A DNA stretch of 64,000 nt from Bog-159 sp035308525. GTDB lineage: Bacteria; Acidobacteriota; Terriglobia; Bryobacterales; Bryobacteraceae. The stretch lies in NCBI GenBank assembly GCA_035308525.1, contig DATGGM010000094.1, positions 1 to 64,000 on the forward strand, given 5' to 3'. The first letter of the stretch is position 1; each line of letters starts with the position of its first letter. Below, one piece after another: positions 17,786 through 25,729 of the stretch. The notes under the pieces are model-generated. The model worked only from the letters and a program-made list of their open reading frames with translations. It was not told the origin of the DNA and made no database searches. Position numbers and translations under genes: made by a program.

Positions 17786-19282
17786 TCATCGTTTTACCCC
17801 GGTGCCCGGATTCGGGTCCATGGTCATGCGGAATTCGCCCGTCTTCGCCGTATCCTCAAAATCCACAATCACGTTGGTGCCGATGCCCTTCATGGAGCGA
17901 TACCTCCACTGCTCGAACGGATTATTCACCGCCGGCAATCCGCCTCCCGCGGGCCGGCCATCTGAATGAAACTCAATCTCGTCCGGCGGGCCATACGTGA
18001 TGTAGATTCGGCCGCGATCGGTCTTCCATCCCGGGACCGCCTGCCACTCGTAGTGCATGTCCGCGTACCCTATGCGCCGGTAGTGCTCGTCCCGGAACGT
18101 GTTATCGCGGCTCCCCGGTGTGGGGTTGCGGCGTTCCCAGAACTGGCTGATGAAATGCTCCCGCTCAGGGTCCGTCTTGAGACTCTGAAATGCAGCCCGT
18201 TCCCTGTCGTCGATGATGTACACGACATCTTCGTTGACCCACCGGGTATACCGGTCGACCTTGGTTTGCGTTGCGGCGGGCCTAGCCGCACTCTGCGCCT
18301 GCCAGCCGGCCAGCGCGCCGACCGCCGCGATCATCAATATGCCGGCCGAGAAGACCGGCGCCAGGGCCGAGGCTTTCGGCGGGTACAGCAGACGATGAAT
18401 TCGTTTCACGAGACTCCCTCCTGTAGCTGCCAGCACGGCTTCGTTCGCCGCCCAGCGGGTTTGTTCCAGAGCGGCCAGCGCGGCGGCATATTCACGGGCA
18501 TCGCCACTGGCTGCCACTACCAGATCGTCACAACACTTTTCGCGCTCGGCGCGGACTACACCGGAGATCCACCAGATCGCCGGGTGATAGAACAGGAAAC
18601 TCTCCACCACCGTTTGCAGCAGGTTCGCCAGATAGTCGCGGCGGCCGATGTGCGCCAGTTCGTGCATCAGGATGGCCTCCGCCTGGCTGGCTGGCATGCC
18701 GGCCAGCAAGCCTATGGGAACCAGAATCACCGGCCTCAGGTAACCGATGACTACGGGCACATCGGCCAGGCATGTTTCGAGCAGCACGACCGGCGTCGTG
18801 AGCCGCAGCCTGGCGCGAAGTTGTTCGAGCCGCCGCGGCCAGGGCTCGGGCGCGCCGCAGACCCCCCGCCGGCGCAGGCGTCCCGCCGCCATCCAGCCGA
18901 ATGCGCTGCGCAGGTGAAAGAGTAGGACGCCCACCATCCAGAAGGGCGCCAGCCACGGCGGCACGTCCGCCAGGCGGAAGCGCATGTGCATGCCGGCCGA
19001 TGAATCTCCGTCAAGGAGCGGCGCGCGCGGGATGGCGTTTGGCGTCGCCGGGGTAATCGCCTTTCCCTGCGGCGCCAGGATACAGAGGGTGACTACGAAC
19101 GCCGCCAGCACGCCGAGCATGGCCGCGCAGGCAACCGCATAACGGGCGCGCGCCGATCGAATGACAAAGAGCGCCGCCAGCAGGACCAACGCGATCACCG
19201 CGCCTTCCCAGAGCGAATGCACCAGGGTCCAGCCCAGAGCCCTGGCCAGGGGAGTTTCGACCAGATGCTCGATGACGGTCAT
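17786..19282 (-). CDS. M56 (BlaR1-like) membrane metalloprotease fused to a GWxTD domain
   Basis: 498 aa. The N-terminal half has membrane segments near residues 28-45, 50-70 and 110-130, then the zinc protease site HELAHIGRRDYLANL (H207, E208, H211) and YHPAIWW, as in BlaR1/MecR1. A further membrane segment follows near 315-335. In place of the usual penicillin-sensor domain, residues about 345-475 carry a GWxTD-type domain (YTRWVNEDVVYIIDDRERAAF, SQFWERRNPTPGS, RIYITYGPPDEIEFHSDG), common in acidobacterial secreted proteins. It overlaps the BlaI-type gene by four bases. By analogy, the protease would cleave the repressor when the outer domain senses a signal; the signal here is unlikely to be a beta-lactam. 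Confidence 0.85.
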   Translation of the reverse strand: MTVIEHLVETPLARALGWTLVHSLWEGAVIALVLLAALFVIRSARARYAVACAAMLGVLAAFVVTLCILAPQGKAITPATPNAIPRAPLLDGDSSAGMHMRFRLADVPPWLAPFWMVGVLLFHLRSAFGWMAAGRLRRRGVCGAPEPWPRRLEQLRARLRLTTPVVLLETCLADVPVVIGYLRPVILVPIGLLAGMPASQAEAILMHELAHIGRRDYLANLLQTVVESFLFYHPAIWWISGVVRAEREKCCDDLVVAASGDAREYAAALAALEQTRWAANEAVLAATGGSLVKRIHRLLYPPKASALAPVFSAGILMIAAVGALAGWQAQSAARPAATQTKVDRYTRWVNEDVVYIIDDRERAAFQSLKTDPEREHFISQFWERRNPTPGSRDNTFRDEHYRRIGYADMHYEWQAVPGWKTDRGRIYITYGPPDEIEFHSDGRPAGGGLPAVNNPFEQWRYRSMKGIGTNVIVDFEDTAKTGEFRMTMDPNPGTGVKR

Positions 19283-19665
19283 CGCGCCCCCTTTTGATAT
19301 TCGTCGAGCAGCTGGCGCAGCTCCGACAGCTCTTTCCTGGATGCTCTCCGGGCCGACAGCGCGCCCACCAGCAGACCCTTGGCGGATCCGTTAAATGCGC
19401 GATGCAGCAGGTCGCCCGCGAGTTGCTGCTGGGTCCACTCGCGGGATCGCGCCGGCTGGTATACATGCGAACGCTGTGTCTCGTCGCGGCGCACGAGCCC
19501 CTTCTCGGCCATCACCTGCAGTTGTTTCAGTACGGTGGTATACTGTGCCGGCTTGCGTCCGGCGATGACGTCGTGCACGCCGCGCACGGTGCTGGGGCCA
19601 CGGCTCCACAGCACAGTCAGGATCTCCAGTTCGGCGTCGGTGGGTTTGGGCGGCTCCCCGGGCAT
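19279..19665 (-). CDS. BlaI/MecI/CopY-family transcriptional repressor
   Basis: 128 aa. The winged helix-turn-helix occupies residues 7-75: PTDAELEILTVLWSRGPSTV, AQYTTVLKQLQVMAEKGLV and RRDETQRSHVYQP. The C-terminal helix (KELSELRQLLDEYQK) should dimerise. These repressors are released by a partner M56 protease, encoded here by the overlapping downstream gene (ATGA 19279-19282). A perfect 16-base palindrome sits between a consensus -35 and -10 right before the gene, so autoregulation is strongly suggested. Only eight bases separate the -10 box from the ATG, so the message is probably leaderless. Confidence 0.92.
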   Translation of the reverse strand: MPGEPPKPTDAELEILTVLWSRGPSTVRGVHDVIAGRKPAQYTTVLKQLQVMAEKGLVRRDETQRSHVYQPARSREWTQQQLAGDLLHRAFNGSAKGLLVGALSARRASRKELSELRQLLDEYQKGAR

Positions 19666-19673
19666 CTACGACG

Positions 19674-19702
19674 ACTATACTACGATGGCTATCGTATGTC
19701 AA
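19674..19702 (-). promoter_or_regulatory. Consensus promoter with a palindromic operator in its spacer (blaI-like gene)
   Basis: On the minus strand TTGACA (19697-19702) and TATAGT (19674-19679) are separated by exactly 17 bases. That spacer holds TACGAT-AGCC-ATCGTA (19681-19696), a perfect 6-4-6 inverted repeat. A dimer bound there would cover both promoter elements and block RNA polymerase. The ATG lies eight bases after the -10 box. Confidence 0.8.
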
Positions 19703-19976
19703 GCGACTCTGGCTTAAGAACCGCATTTCCTTCGTCGCGCTTTCCTCGGCGACGGTACTCAATACGGGGATCGGTGATCGGCGATATTCTCGCCATCGCA
19801 GCCGGACGGTGTCCCTATTTCTATTGGTGTCCGGCCCTGGAGTAGAGACATATGTTCGCGTCGATTGGGACTACGACGTTCGCCGATGGATGAAGACAAT
19901 CGCACGCGCAACGCCTGGATGAAGCCGCATCAGACAAGATTCTACTCTTTGTAATCCCGCCGGCGCCGTGTTGTAA
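19703..19976. other. Intergenic region with no gene seen
   Basis: About 270 bases between the repressor promoter and the stop of the PQQ dehydrogenase. I see no convincing coding frame, hairpin terminator or repeat here. It would hold the 3' region of the PQQ dehydrogenase transcript. Confidence 0.5.
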
Positions 19977-21848
19977 TCAATCCGGCAGCGTGAACGCCAC
20001 CAGCGCATCGCCCACCGGCGAGTTCGGCGCATCGTGGCCGCCCGCGGCGATCACCACGTACTGCTTCCCGCCCGCCGTGCGATACGTCATGGGGGTAGCC
20101 CGCGCGCTGGTCGGCAGGTTGCCCTTCCACAACAGGCCCCCAGTCTCGACATCGAATGCCCGGATGTGGGGATCGAGTGTAGCGCCCAGGAAGACAAGTC
20201 CACCGGCCGTGACGATGGGTCCACCGAGCGCGGGTGAGCCGAGTTTCTCGCCGACATCTTCGGGCAGCCAGGGCAGCGCGCCGATAGTGACTTCCCACTT
20301 CTTCTCGCCGCTAGCCGCGTCGATGGCTTCCAGTGTGCCGAACGGCGGAGGATTGCAGGGAATGTGCTTCGGGTTGAGTAAAAAGGTGCGCGCCAGGCCA
20401 TACGGCGTGCCGCGCTGCCGCGCATATTCGACACCGGGTTCCTTGCCTTCTTCCGCGTCGAACTTCTCGCGCGGGATCAGGCGAATGTAGGCCGCCAGCC
20501 GGTTGGTCGGGATAATCAGCAAGCCGCGCGCGGGATCGAACGCCGCGCCGCCCCAAGCCATGCCGCCGATATTGCCCGGAAATATGATCGAGCCGTTGAC
20601 GCTCGGCGGCGTGAAGATGCCCTCCGCGCGCTTGCCGCGGATCATCTCCTGGCACCACTTGCGATCTTCGCCGGTCAGTCCCCAGGCGTTATCCGCGGTG
20701 AGCGATTGCGGCACCAGCGGCTTCGGCAGAATCGGGAATGGCTGCGTCAGAGACGCCTTCTCGCCCGGCACGTCGCTCGGCGGCGCAGGCCGCTCCTCAA
20801 CGCCGAAGATCGGTTCGCCCGTCTCGCGGTTCAGCAGGAACAGGTTCCCCGTCTTCGATCCCACCGCCACTGCCGGTATCTGCTTTCCATTGCGCTTGAT
20901 GGTGAACAGCAGGGGTTGTGGGGCAATATCGTAGTCCCACAAATCGTGATGCACGGTCTGAAAATGCCACGCCATCTTACCGGTATCCGCGTGGAGGGCC
21001 ACCAGGCTGTCGGCATACAGATTGTTGCCGGGACGCTCGCCGCCGTAATAATCCGGGCTGGCGCTGGTAGTCGGCAGGAAGATCAGCTTCCGCTCGGGAT
21101 CGGTGGAAATGATCGACCAGGTATTGGCGGCGCCGGTGCGCTGGCCAGGCATGGGATCCCAGGTCCAGGCCAGTTGCCCGCTGCGGGCGTCGAACGCGCG
21201 AACCTCGCCGCTGGCGGCGTCCGCGTAATTGTTGTCGGCTATGCCGGACCCTACCACCACCAGGTCGCCGATAATGGCCGGCGGTGAGGTCTGTTCGTAT
21301 TCCGATTTGTAATGCGGCGGATTGCGCAAACCCTGCCGCAGATCCACCATGCCGCCGACACCGAAGTTGTCGCAAGCCTTTCCTGTGGCCGCGTCAATCG
21401 CGAACAGCCGCGCGTCGATGGTGGCCACAAAGATTCGGCGCCGGCCGCCTTTAGAATCGATCCACATGGATGCGCCGCGGTTCGCGAAGTCGCCGAAGCC
21501 TGCCTTGATATCCGACTTCGGATCGAAGGCCCACTTCTGTGTCCCCGTCGTGGGATCCAGCGCGATCAGCCGGCCGAAAGGTGTCGTTACGTAGAGCACG
21601 CCGTCGATGTAGAGAGGCGTACACTCAAACGCCGTTACCTTTCCGCCATGGCCCTTGGGATCGTACATATCGCCGGTGTGGAAGGTCCACGCGACTTGCA
21701 GGTTCTTGACGTTTCGCCGGTTGATTTGATCGAGCGGCGAATATTTCGTGCCGCCGGAATCGTGACCGTAAACCGGCCAGTCGCCGTCCTGCGGAGACGC
21801 AGCGGCCAGCAGGGCCGCCGCCAGCAGAGTAGTCAGTGTGAGCTTCAT
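19977..21848 (-). CDS. Periplasmic PQQ-dependent dehydrogenase
   Basis: 623 aa with a signal peptide (KLTLTTLLAAALLAAAS). The quinoprotein pattern is clear: WPVYGHDSGGTKYSPLDQIN at the N-terminus, repeated W-motif blades (LIALDPTTGTQKWAF, VRAFDARSGQLAWTW, IDAASGEKKWEVTIG, RAFDVETGGLLWKGN), and DLWDYDIAPQPLLF. It most resembles the membrane glucose dehydrogenase catalytic domain but lacks the N-terminal membrane helices. It has no C-terminal haem c motif (CxxCH). It would oxidise an alcohol or sugar in the periplasm and pass electrons to a quinone or separate cytochrome. No pqq biosynthesis genes are in the window. Its ATG overlaps the methyltransferase stop. Confidence 0.9.
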   Translation of the reverse strand: MKLTLTTLLAAALLAAASPQDGDWPVYGHDSGGTKYSPLDQINRRNVKNLQVAWTFHTGDMYDPKGHGGKVTAFECTPLYIDGVLYVTTPFGRLIALDPTTGTQKWAFDPKSDIKAGFGDFANRGASMWIDSKGGRRRIFVATIDARLFAIDAATGKACDNFGVGGMVDLRQGLRNPPHYKSEYEQTSPPAIIGDLVVVGSGIADNNYADAASGEVRAFDARSGQLAWTWDPMPGQRTGAANTWSIISTDPERKLIFLPTTSASPDYYGGERPGNNLYADSLVALHADTGKMAWHFQTVHHDLWDYDIAPQPLLFTIKRNGKQIPAVAVGSKTGNLFLLNRETGEPIFGVEERPAPPSDVPGEKASLTQPFPILPKPLVPQSLTADNAWGLTGEDRKWCQEMIRGKRAEGIFTPPSVNGSIIFPGNIGGMAWGGAAFDPARGLLIIPTNRLAAYIRLIPREKFDAEEGKEPGVEYARQRGTPYGLARTFLLNPKHIPCNPPPFGTLEAIDAASGEKKWEVTIGALPWLPEDVGEKLGSPALGGPIVTAGGLVFLGATLDPHIRAFDVETGGLLWKGNLPTSARATPMTYRTAGGKQYVVIAAGGHDAPNSPVGDALVAFTLPD

Positions 21849-22666
21849 CGGCTTCGCCGTCCAATATACAGGAAATGATCGGACATCCCCAACCCCTCAG
21901 CGGTGGTCCCCGTGATTTCGATCAGGTCCAGCCACGCCGCGGCCTCTTCGGATGGCAGGTCGTTGAGGGTTGGCTGGCAGATGTTGCTGAAGGACTCGAC
22001 GCCCGCCACCGCCAGTTCTTCAAACTCGCCGCGAAACATTTCGCGGAAATCGGCAACCGTGCACAAGTGCGCGAAGCCGATGGGTGGCGCGTGATCCGGG
22101 TCCATATTCCCATTGCGCAGATACTGCTCGTGAAACGCCTTCCGTCCGCACACGACGTGCGGAAACAGGTGGAAGAAATCGCGCAGATAAGACAGCCTGT
22201 TGATTCCAGCGGCGAACAGGACTCCCGCGGGCTTCAAGATGCGGACCGTTTCCGCCACCGCCCGCCGCCGGTCTTCCGGCGCGCACAAATGATAGAGCGG
22301 ACCGAGCATCAATACGGCGTCGAAGGCGCCGCCGGCGAGGCTGACCAGCGACGTAGCCGATTCACACGAGATAGCGGCGATGGACTCGCTCAGGCCCGCG
22401 GCCCGCAATCGGTCGGCGGCAGCCTCCAACAACCGCGCCGACACATCCACCAGGTGCAGCCGGCAGCCCCTGCGGGCCAGGAATTCGGAATAAATGCCCG
22501 CGCCCACGCCGAGCTCGGCCACCTCCGCGCCGGCCGCCACGAACCTGCCTAGCCACCGCTCGGTGATGGCGCGCTCTACCGGACAATCGCGCGTCAGCCG
22601 CGTAAGTTCCGCTTCGAAGATGGCGGTGTCGTAATAGCGGGCTACGCTCTCCTCATTGGCCTGCAC
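21845..22666 (-). CDS. Class I SAM-dependent methyltransferase
   Basis: 273 aa. Motif I is VAELGVGAGIYSEFLA (about residues 53-68), followed by the acidic strand LHLVDVSARLL, and FDAVLMLGPLYHL (motif IV-like). FLYIG ends the protein. This is a Rossmann methyltransferase of the UbiE/YcgJ style; the acceptor (small molecule, lipid or protein) is unknown. It overlaps serS by 14 bases and the PQQ dehydrogenase by four, so the three genes are almost certainly one transcript. Confidence 0.88.
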   Translation of the reverse strand: MQANEESVARYYDTAIFEAELTRLTRDCPVERAITERWLGRFVAAGAEVAELGVGAGIYSEFLARRGCRLHLVDVSARLLEAAADRLRAAGLSESIAAISCESATSLVSLAGGAFDAVLMLGPLYHLCAPEDRRRAVAETVRILKPAGVLFAAGINRLSYLRDFFHLFPHVVCGRKAFHEQYLRNGNMDPDHAPPIGFAHLCTVADFREMFRGEFEELAVAGVESFSNICQPTLNDLPSEEAAAWLDLIEITGTTAEGLGMSDHFLYIGRRSR

Positions 22667-23939
22667 CGGCCCGCCCTCCGATGACTTCCACGCCCAGGTA
22701 GGGACGCAGCACTTCGGGAACCACCACGCTGCCGTCTTTCCGCTGGTAGTTCTCCACGATTGCCACCCACGTGCGGCCCACCGCCAGCCCGCTGCCGTTC
22801 AGCGTATGCGCGAACTCGCTCTTGCCTTTTTCGGATTTGAACCGGATGCTCGCCCGCCGCGCCTGGAATGCCTCGTAATTCGAGCAGGACGAAATCTCCT
22901 TGTAGGCGTTCTGACCGGGCAGCCACACCTCGATATCATAAGTTTTGGCCGAGGAGAAACTGGTGTCGCCGGTCGATAGCACCACCGTCCGATATGCCAA
23001 TCCCAACCGCCGCAGAATATCTTCTGCGTCGGCGGTCAGTTTCTCCAGTTCATCGTAGCTGTGGTCCGGATGTGTGAACTTCACCAGCTCCACCTTCTGA
23101 AACTGGTGCTGCCGGATGATGCCCCGCACGTCGCGGCCATAAGACCCCGCCTCGCTGCGAAAGCACGGCGTGTACGCGCACAGCTTCACGGGCAGTTGGC
23201 CGGCTTCCAGCGTCTCGTTGCGATACAGATTGGTTACGGGCACCTCGGCTGTGGGGATCAGCCAGAAGTCCGTGCTCTCACACTTGAACAGGTCCGCCGC
23301 GAATTTCGGCAGTTGGCCGGTGCCGAACAGGCTGGCCGAATTGACCATAAACGGCGGCAGCACTTCGGTATAGCCGTGCTCGCGCGTGTGCACGTCGAGC
23401 ATGAAGTTGACCAGCGCCCGCTCCAGTTTCGCGCCCAGGCCCCAGTAGACCGCGAATCGTGCGCCGGTAACTTTGGCCGCGCGCTCCAGGTCCAGGATGC
23501 CCAACTCCGGACCCAGGTCCCAGTGCGCCTTGGGCTCGAAGTCGAAGCGTGGGGGCTCGCCCACGCGCCGGACCTCCACGTTATCCGCCTCGCTGCGCCC
23601 CACCGGCACCGACTCGTGCGGCACGTTCGGAATGGCGGCCAGCAGCTCGCGAAATGCTTCGTTGGCGGCCTTCTCCTCGGCGTCCAGCGCCGCGATACGC
23701 GCGCCAATGGCGCGCATCCCCTGCTGGCGTTCGGTGGTGTCTACGCCCTCGCGCCGCAGTTTGCCGATCTCAACTGTTTCGGCATTACGGCGGGCCTTCA
23801 GTTGCTCGGATTCGGCGATGGCGGCCCGCCGCCGCTGGTCCAATTCCCTGTAAGTATCCAGACCGGGGATGTTGCCGCGGGTCTGGAGCCGCTCGGCGAC
23901 GCGGTCGAAGTTTGCGCGAAACCAGGCCAGATCGTACAT
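22653..23939 (-). CDS. serS: Serine-tRNA ligase
   Basis: 428 aa, the usual length. The N-terminal coiled-coil arm (about residues 30-105, RELDQRRRAAIAESEQLKAR) binds the long variable arm of tRNA-Ser. The class II core follows: TGARFAVYWGLGAKLERALV, motif 2 in CAYTPCFRSEAGSYGRDVRG, and motif 3 in LNGSGLAVGRTWVAIVEN. It charges tRNA-Ser in the cytoplasm. A TAGCAT ends six bases before the ATG, so the mRNA may be leaderless, which would be notable for a housekeeping gene. Confidence 0.97.
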   Translation of the reverse strand: MYDLAWFRANFDRVAERLQTRGNIPGLDTYRELDQRRRAAIAESEQLKARRNAETVEIGKLRREGVDTTERQQGMRAIGARIAALDAEEKAANEAFRELLAAIPNVPHESVPVGRSEADNVEVRRVGEPPRFDFEPKAHWDLGPELGILDLERAAKVTGARFAVYWGLGAKLERALVNFMLDVHTREHGYTEVLPPFMVNSASLFGTGQLPKFAADLFKCESTDFWLIPTAEVPVTNLYRNETLEAGQLPVKLCAYTPCFRSEAGSYGRDVRGIIRQHQFQKVELVKFTHPDHSYDELEKLTADAEDILRRLGLAYRTVVLSTGDTSFSSAKTYDIEVWLPGQNAYKEISSCSNYEAFQARRASIRFKSEKGKSEFAHTLNGSGLAVGRTWVAIVENYQRKDGSVVVPEVLRPYLGVEVIGGRAGAGQ

Positions 23940-23945
23940 CTATCC

Positions 23946-23951
23946 ATGCTA
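23946..23951 (-). promoter_or_regulatory. TAGCAT candidate -10 box before serS
   Basis: TAGCAT ends six bases before ATG 23939. It fits the TANNNT pattern and spacing shared by other genes of the window, though the hexamer itself is weak and no -35 is seen. Confidence 0.3.
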
Positions 23952-24022
23952 ACAGCCAGCCGGCGGCGCGGACGGGCACACGCCCGGCTGGCCTTTCTAC
24001 GGCGGCGGGCGGGCGTCAGACC

Positions 24023-24163
24023 CTACTCGTCGTCTTCCTCAACTGTTACGGGTTCGAGGTCTTCGGCTTCGAAAATCTGGCGACAGTCGAGGCATTCGAG
24101 GTATTCCACGCCGTCGCGCCGGGCGATGATTTCCGTACGATGGTGCTCACATGCGGGCTGCAT
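24023..24163 (-). CDS. Small zinc-ribbon-like protein
   Basis: 46 aa beginning MQPACEHH. Potential metal ligands are C5, H7/H8 and the later CLDC pair, spaced as in a small zinc ribbon, and the C-terminus is acidic (EDLEPVTVEEDDE). A longer frame reaches 24235, but a good promoter (TTGACA, 16-base spacer, TAGAAT) lies inside that extension, so the shorter start at 24163 is preferred; the leader would be about 13 bases. Function unknown. Nucleic-acid or protein binding is a guess from the ribbon. It is divergent from hemB. Confidence 0.6.
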   Translation of the reverse strand: MQPACEHHRTEIIARRDGVEYLECLDCRQIFEAEDLEPVTVEEDDE

Positions 24164-24182
24164 AAAGCAAGACTTAGGATTT

Positions 24183-24210
24183 ATTCTAATGAAGTCAAAA
24201 GCCATGTCAA
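24183..24210 (-). promoter_or_regulatory. Sigma-70-type promoter of the small zinc-ribbon gene
   Basis: TTGACA (24205-24210) and TAGAAT (24183-24188) on the minus strand, spacer 16 bases. The -10 ends 19 bases before ATG 24163. Confidence 0.6.
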
Positions 24211-24283
24211 GGGCCTTTTCGTTATTTTTTTGCAATCTTCGGGCCAGAAAGTCCGCCTGGAGGGCGTTTTTTGAGCTCTGAGC

Positions 24284-24289
24284 TACAAT
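24284..24289 (+). promoter_or_regulatory. TACAAT -10 box before hemB, leaderless arrangement
   Basis: TACAAT ends seven bases before ATG 24297, so transcription should begin at the start codon. No good -35 at the usual distance. Confidence 0.45.
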
Positions 24290-24296
24290 TTAGGTG

Positions 24297-25265
24297 ATGC
24301 CGTTCCCGATTCACCGCATGCGCCGGTTACGCGCCACCGAGCCCGTCCGCAACCTGGTCCGGGAGACGCGCCTGGATCCGGCGGCGTTCGTCCTGCCGCT
24401 GTTCGCTTGCCCCGGGGAGGGCATCCGCCGCGAAATCAGCGCCATGCCGGGCCACTGCCAGCTATCCGTGGATCAAATCGTGCGGGAATGCCGGGAAGTG
24501 AAGTCGCTCGGAATCGGAGGTGTGATCCTGTTCGGCCTGCCCGAAACCAAGGACGAAACAGCCTCGGGAGCCTATGCCGACGATGGCATCGTGCAGCGTG
24601 CCATTCGCGCCATTCGCAGCCAGGTTCCCGGGCTGCTCATCATCACCGATGTCTGTAATTGCGAGTACACCAGCCACGGGCATTGCGGCAAAATTGTCAA
24701 CGGCGAAGTAGATAATGACCAGACGCTGGCTTGGCTGGCGGCTTCCGCCGTGTCACACGCCCGCGCCGGCGCTGACATCGTGGCTCCCTCGGATATGATG
24801 GATGGCCGCGTGGCCGCCATCCGCCACGAGCTGGACGCCAACGGCTTCTCACAAATTCCGATCCTATCCTACGCCGCCAAGTTCGCCTCGGTTTTCTACG
24901 GACCTTTCCGCGAGGCGGCCGAATCCACCCCCCAATTCGGCGATCGCCGCAGCTACCAGATGGACCCCGCCAATGGGCGCGAGGCCATGCACGAAATCGA
25001 ACTGGATCTGGAAGAGGGCGCCGATATGATCATGGTCAAGCCAGCCATGCCCTACCTCGACCTGATCCATGAAGCCCGCCGCCGTTTCGACGTGCCCATC
25101 GCCGCCTACCAGGTATCCGGCGAGTTTTCCATGATCGAAGCCGCCGCGCGCAACGGCTGGATCGATCACGACCGCGCCATGCTGGAAAGCCTGACCTGCA
25201 TCCGCCGCGCCGGCGCCCAGATTATTCTGACCTACTTCGCCAAGCCCGCCGCCAGGCTGCTCTGA
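24297..25265 (+). CDS. hemB: Delta-aminolevulinic acid dehydratase (porphobilinogen synthase)
   Basis: 322 aa. It joins two aminolevulinate molecules into porphobilinogen in haem and tetrapyrrole synthesis. Both Schiff-base lysines are present: K195 in LSYAAKFAS and K248 in MIMVKPAMPYLD. The catalytic zinc site is complete (C120, C122 and C130 in CNCEYTSHGHC), so this is the zinc type rather than the magnesium type. ATG 24297 is chosen over the GTG three bases earlier. No other haem gene is adjacent. The C-terminus (IILTYFAKPAARLL) is typical. Confidence 0.97.
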   Translation: MPFPIHRMRRLRATEPVRNLVRETRLDPAAFVLPLFACPGEGIRREISAMPGHCQLSVDQIVRECREVKSLGIGGVILFGLPETKDETASGAYADDGIVQRAIRAIRSQVPGLLIITDVCNCEYTSHGHCGKIVNGEVDNDQTLAWLAASAVSHARAGADIVAPSDMMDGRVAAIRHELDANGFSQIPILSYAAKFASVFYGPFREAAESTPQFGDRRSYQMDPANGREAMHEIELDLEEGADMIMVKPAMPYLDLIHEARRRFDVPIAAYQVSGEFSMIEAAARNGWIDHDRAMLESLTCIRRAGAQIILTYFAKPAARLL

Positions 25266-25277
25266 TCGCGCGGCGCT

Positions 25278-25667
25278 TTATCCACCGGCCGAGTTCACCA
25301 ATTTGACGAATTCAAGTTCGCCGGCCGTGGCTACGTCGATCTCCGCATCCAACGAATGCAGACGCACGCCGTTGGCGAACACCAAAAAGCCGTTGGATTC
25401 GAATGCGCGTTCCGTGCGCCGTACCTCATTCTGCGAGTCTAACGCGCGGACGCGTTTTACCTGAGGGTAGCCGTTCAGGATCAATTCGGATTCCTCCGGC
25501 GCCACCAGGCCGTGATACCCCTCCGGGTGCTGCTCATTGAATGCATCCACATCCCGGCGGACCCGCTCGGCAATCAGCTCGCGCAACGTGAGACGCGGAG
25601 CCGGCGCTTCCCAATCCCGCGACACGCGCCCTCCACCAGGCACATAATCGACCATTTTGAGGTTCAT
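25278..25667 (-). CDS. Hypothetical cytoplasmic protein
   Basis: 129 aa from ATG 25667; ATG 25676 is also possible. A CATAAT at 25675-25680 ends seven bases before 25667, matching the spacing of other genes here, and would overlap the longer start. The protein is charged and mixed alpha/beta (LTLRELIAERVRRDVDAFNE, VRRTERAFESNGFLVFANG, LDAEIDVATAGELEFVKLV), with no signal peptide or membrane segment. I do not recognise the family. It converges on hemB, with 12 bases between the stops. Confidence 0.65.
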   Translation of the reverse strand: MNLKMVDYVPGGGRVSRDWEAPAPRLTLRELIAERVRRDVDAFNEQHPEGYHGLVAPEESELILNGYPQVKRVRALDSQNEVRRTERAFESNGFLVFANGVRLHSLDAEIDVATAGELEFVKLVNSAGG

Positions 25668-25729
25668 CGAGACCATTATGGTGCGTAGGGCGTTTTCGTT
25701 TCTATAGTTCGAAAGTTACTTGTCGATGG

